Source of the DNA: Micromonospora wenchangensis
GTDB lineage: Bacteria > Actinomycetota > Actinomycetes > Mycobacteriales > Micromonosporaceae
Length of the DNA stretch: 64,000 nucleotides
NCBI RefSeq assembly: GCF_002210435.1
Contig: NZ_MZMV01000001.1
Span: 124,001 to 188,000, forward strand
Direction: 5' to 3'
Made by a program: the position numbers and the translations under genes. The notes below the pieces were generated by a model. The model searched no databases. It saw nothing but the letters and a program-made list of their open reading frames with translations, and was not told where the DNA came from. Below, one piece after another: positions 63,273-64,000 of the stretch. The first letter of the stretch is position 1; each line of letters begins with the position of its first letter.

Positions 63273-64000
63273 TCACCAGGCGACGCCGATGCCGTCGCCG
63301 GGGTACCAGTGGTCGAGCGGGGTCTCCCGGTAGGCGAGGAACCGGCGGCCGGTGCGTTCGGCGTGTTCGGCGAGCACCCCGGTGGTGGTGACGTTGTCGG
63401 TGAGCAGGACCGCGCCGGGGGCCAGCTTCGGCTCGACGGCGTCGAACTCGCGGCGTTCGTGGTCGTGGCTGTGGTCGCTGTCGTGCAGGAACAGGTCGAC
63501 CGGCCGGTCGAGGGCGGCGATCGCGGCGACCGAGTCGCCGACCACCAGGTCGGTCACGTCGGCCCAGGGCGCGCTGCGGGCGAGGTAGCCGGCCTCGGGG
63601 TTGACGTCCAGCGAGGTGAGCCGGCCGGGGTGCCCCTCGGCGGCGTTGCGCAGCAGGGCGGCGGCCAGGACGCAGCTGCCGAGCCCCTTGTCGGTGCCGG
63701 TCTCGACGACGTGGGCGGGTCGGGTGGCCCGGACGATCGCGTACCAGCCGACCCGGCGCGCGTAGCGGACCCGCCGGTCGGCCAGGCCGCGTCGGGCGGA
63801 CCGGGCGGTGGCCTGTTCGATGTGCCGGCGCAGCGCCGCGTCACCGGCGATCTCGGCGAGGTACCCCCGGACCCGGGCCACCGGGACGTCGCAGACCACA
63901 CTGACGAACCAGGTGAGGTGTTCCCGGCTGAGCCGGGTCAGTTCGTAGGTGTAGTTGTGGTGCTCCCGGGAGGTGGCCAGCCACCGGGCCGAGGTGCGCA
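63273..64000 (-). CDS. SAM-dependent methyltransferase, 5' end cut by window edge
   Basis: At least 242 residues, reading in frame through the right edge (the visible upstream part includes TYELTRLSREHLTWFVS). The Rossmann core has VVETGTDKGLGSCVLAAAL (motif I), SLDVNPEAGY with the ribose-binding Asp, VVGDSVAAI, and FLHDSDHSHDHE, a metal-binding-like acidic/His patch typical of class I methyltransferases related to cephalosporin hydroxylase and MycE-type enzymes. The substrate is unknown. A GTG at 63899 is not the true start, because clear coding sequence continues upstream. Confidence 0.85.
   Translation of the reverse strand, partial: RTSARWLATSREHHNYTYELTRLSREHLTWFVSVVCDVPVARVRGYLAEIAGDAALRRHIEQATARSARRGLADRRVRYARRVGWYAIVRATRPAHVVETGTDKGLGSCVLAAALLRNAAEGHPGRLTSLDVNPEAGYLARSAPWADVTDLVVGDSVAAIAALDRPVDLFLHDSDHSHDHERREFDAVEPKLAPGAVLLTDNVTTTGVLAEHAERTGRRFLAYRETPLDHWYPGDGIGVAW

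Overview
The window looks like chromosome of a high-GC actinomycete, most likely Micromonospora or a close relative. The signs are about 70% GC, many GTG starts, secreted enzymes carrying CBM2 or ricin-type CBM13 modules behind Pro/Thr linkers, NB-ARC/TPR and NACHT proteins, and CopC-CopD, YcnI and cbiMNQO loci of actinobacterial style. No rRNA, CRISPR array, transposase or phage structural gene was seen.

Layout. 0-6.2 kb: start of a ROK-type regulator diverging from a GH3 glycosidase, a STAS protein, a GNAT, and a Clp-N/HTH protein with two perfect palindromes at its start codon. 6.2-10.1 kb: a DUF4956-VTC-CotH(CBM2) operon. 10.1-14.3 kb: an HTH-NB-ARC-TPR regulator divergent from a secreted trypsin-like protease. 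14.5-20.8 kb: a compact RiPP-type cluster (MFS exporter, S9 peptidase, 33-residue precursor with a Val/Thr tail, cobalamin-binding radical SAM enzyme, DUF5825 protein). 21-33.1 kb: a secreted polysaccharide-degradation block (GH11 xylanase, GH59-CBM13, RCC1-like propeller, CE1-like esterase-CBM13, beta-helix-CBM13, GH44). 33.2-46.2 kb: a defence-like island (UvrD-like helicase with a C-terminal PD-(D/E)XK-like region, DNA2-like helicase, nucleotide-cyclase-like protein plus NACHT membrane protein, DUF4041/GIY-YIG protein, EI24 protein) ending at tRNA-Lys. 46.4-51.5 kb: two tandem L,D-transpeptidases, tRNA-His, orn, a GT87 enzyme. 51.6-56.8 kb: copper and thiol proteins (YcnI, CopC-CopD, MauE-like, DsbA-like, a membrane protein). 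56.8-59.5 kb: a cobalt/nickel ECF transporter, cbiMNQO. 59.7-64 kb: bcp, an HNH protein whose stop codon is the anticodon of an unusual tRNA gene, a GNAT, an expansin-like protein, a small unknown and a truncated methyltransferase.

How parts may work together. In the RiPP cluster the exporter and peptidase overlap by ATGA. The precursor has a near-perfect Shine-Dalgarno and is followed by an intercistronic hairpin and then the modifying enzymes. This arrangement predicts a C-methylated, beta-strand-like peptide. In the saccharolytic block, an exact CGAAAGTTTCG palindrome occurs before both the GH11 xylanase and the DUF4956-VTC-CotH operon, which suggests a shared regulator. In the island, the cyclase-like and NACHT proteins are 2 nt apart and share a HGPAAFGN peptide motif, which suggests a two-component conflict system. 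Three copies of a ~24-bp repeat delimit single-gene cassettes beside tRNA-Lys.
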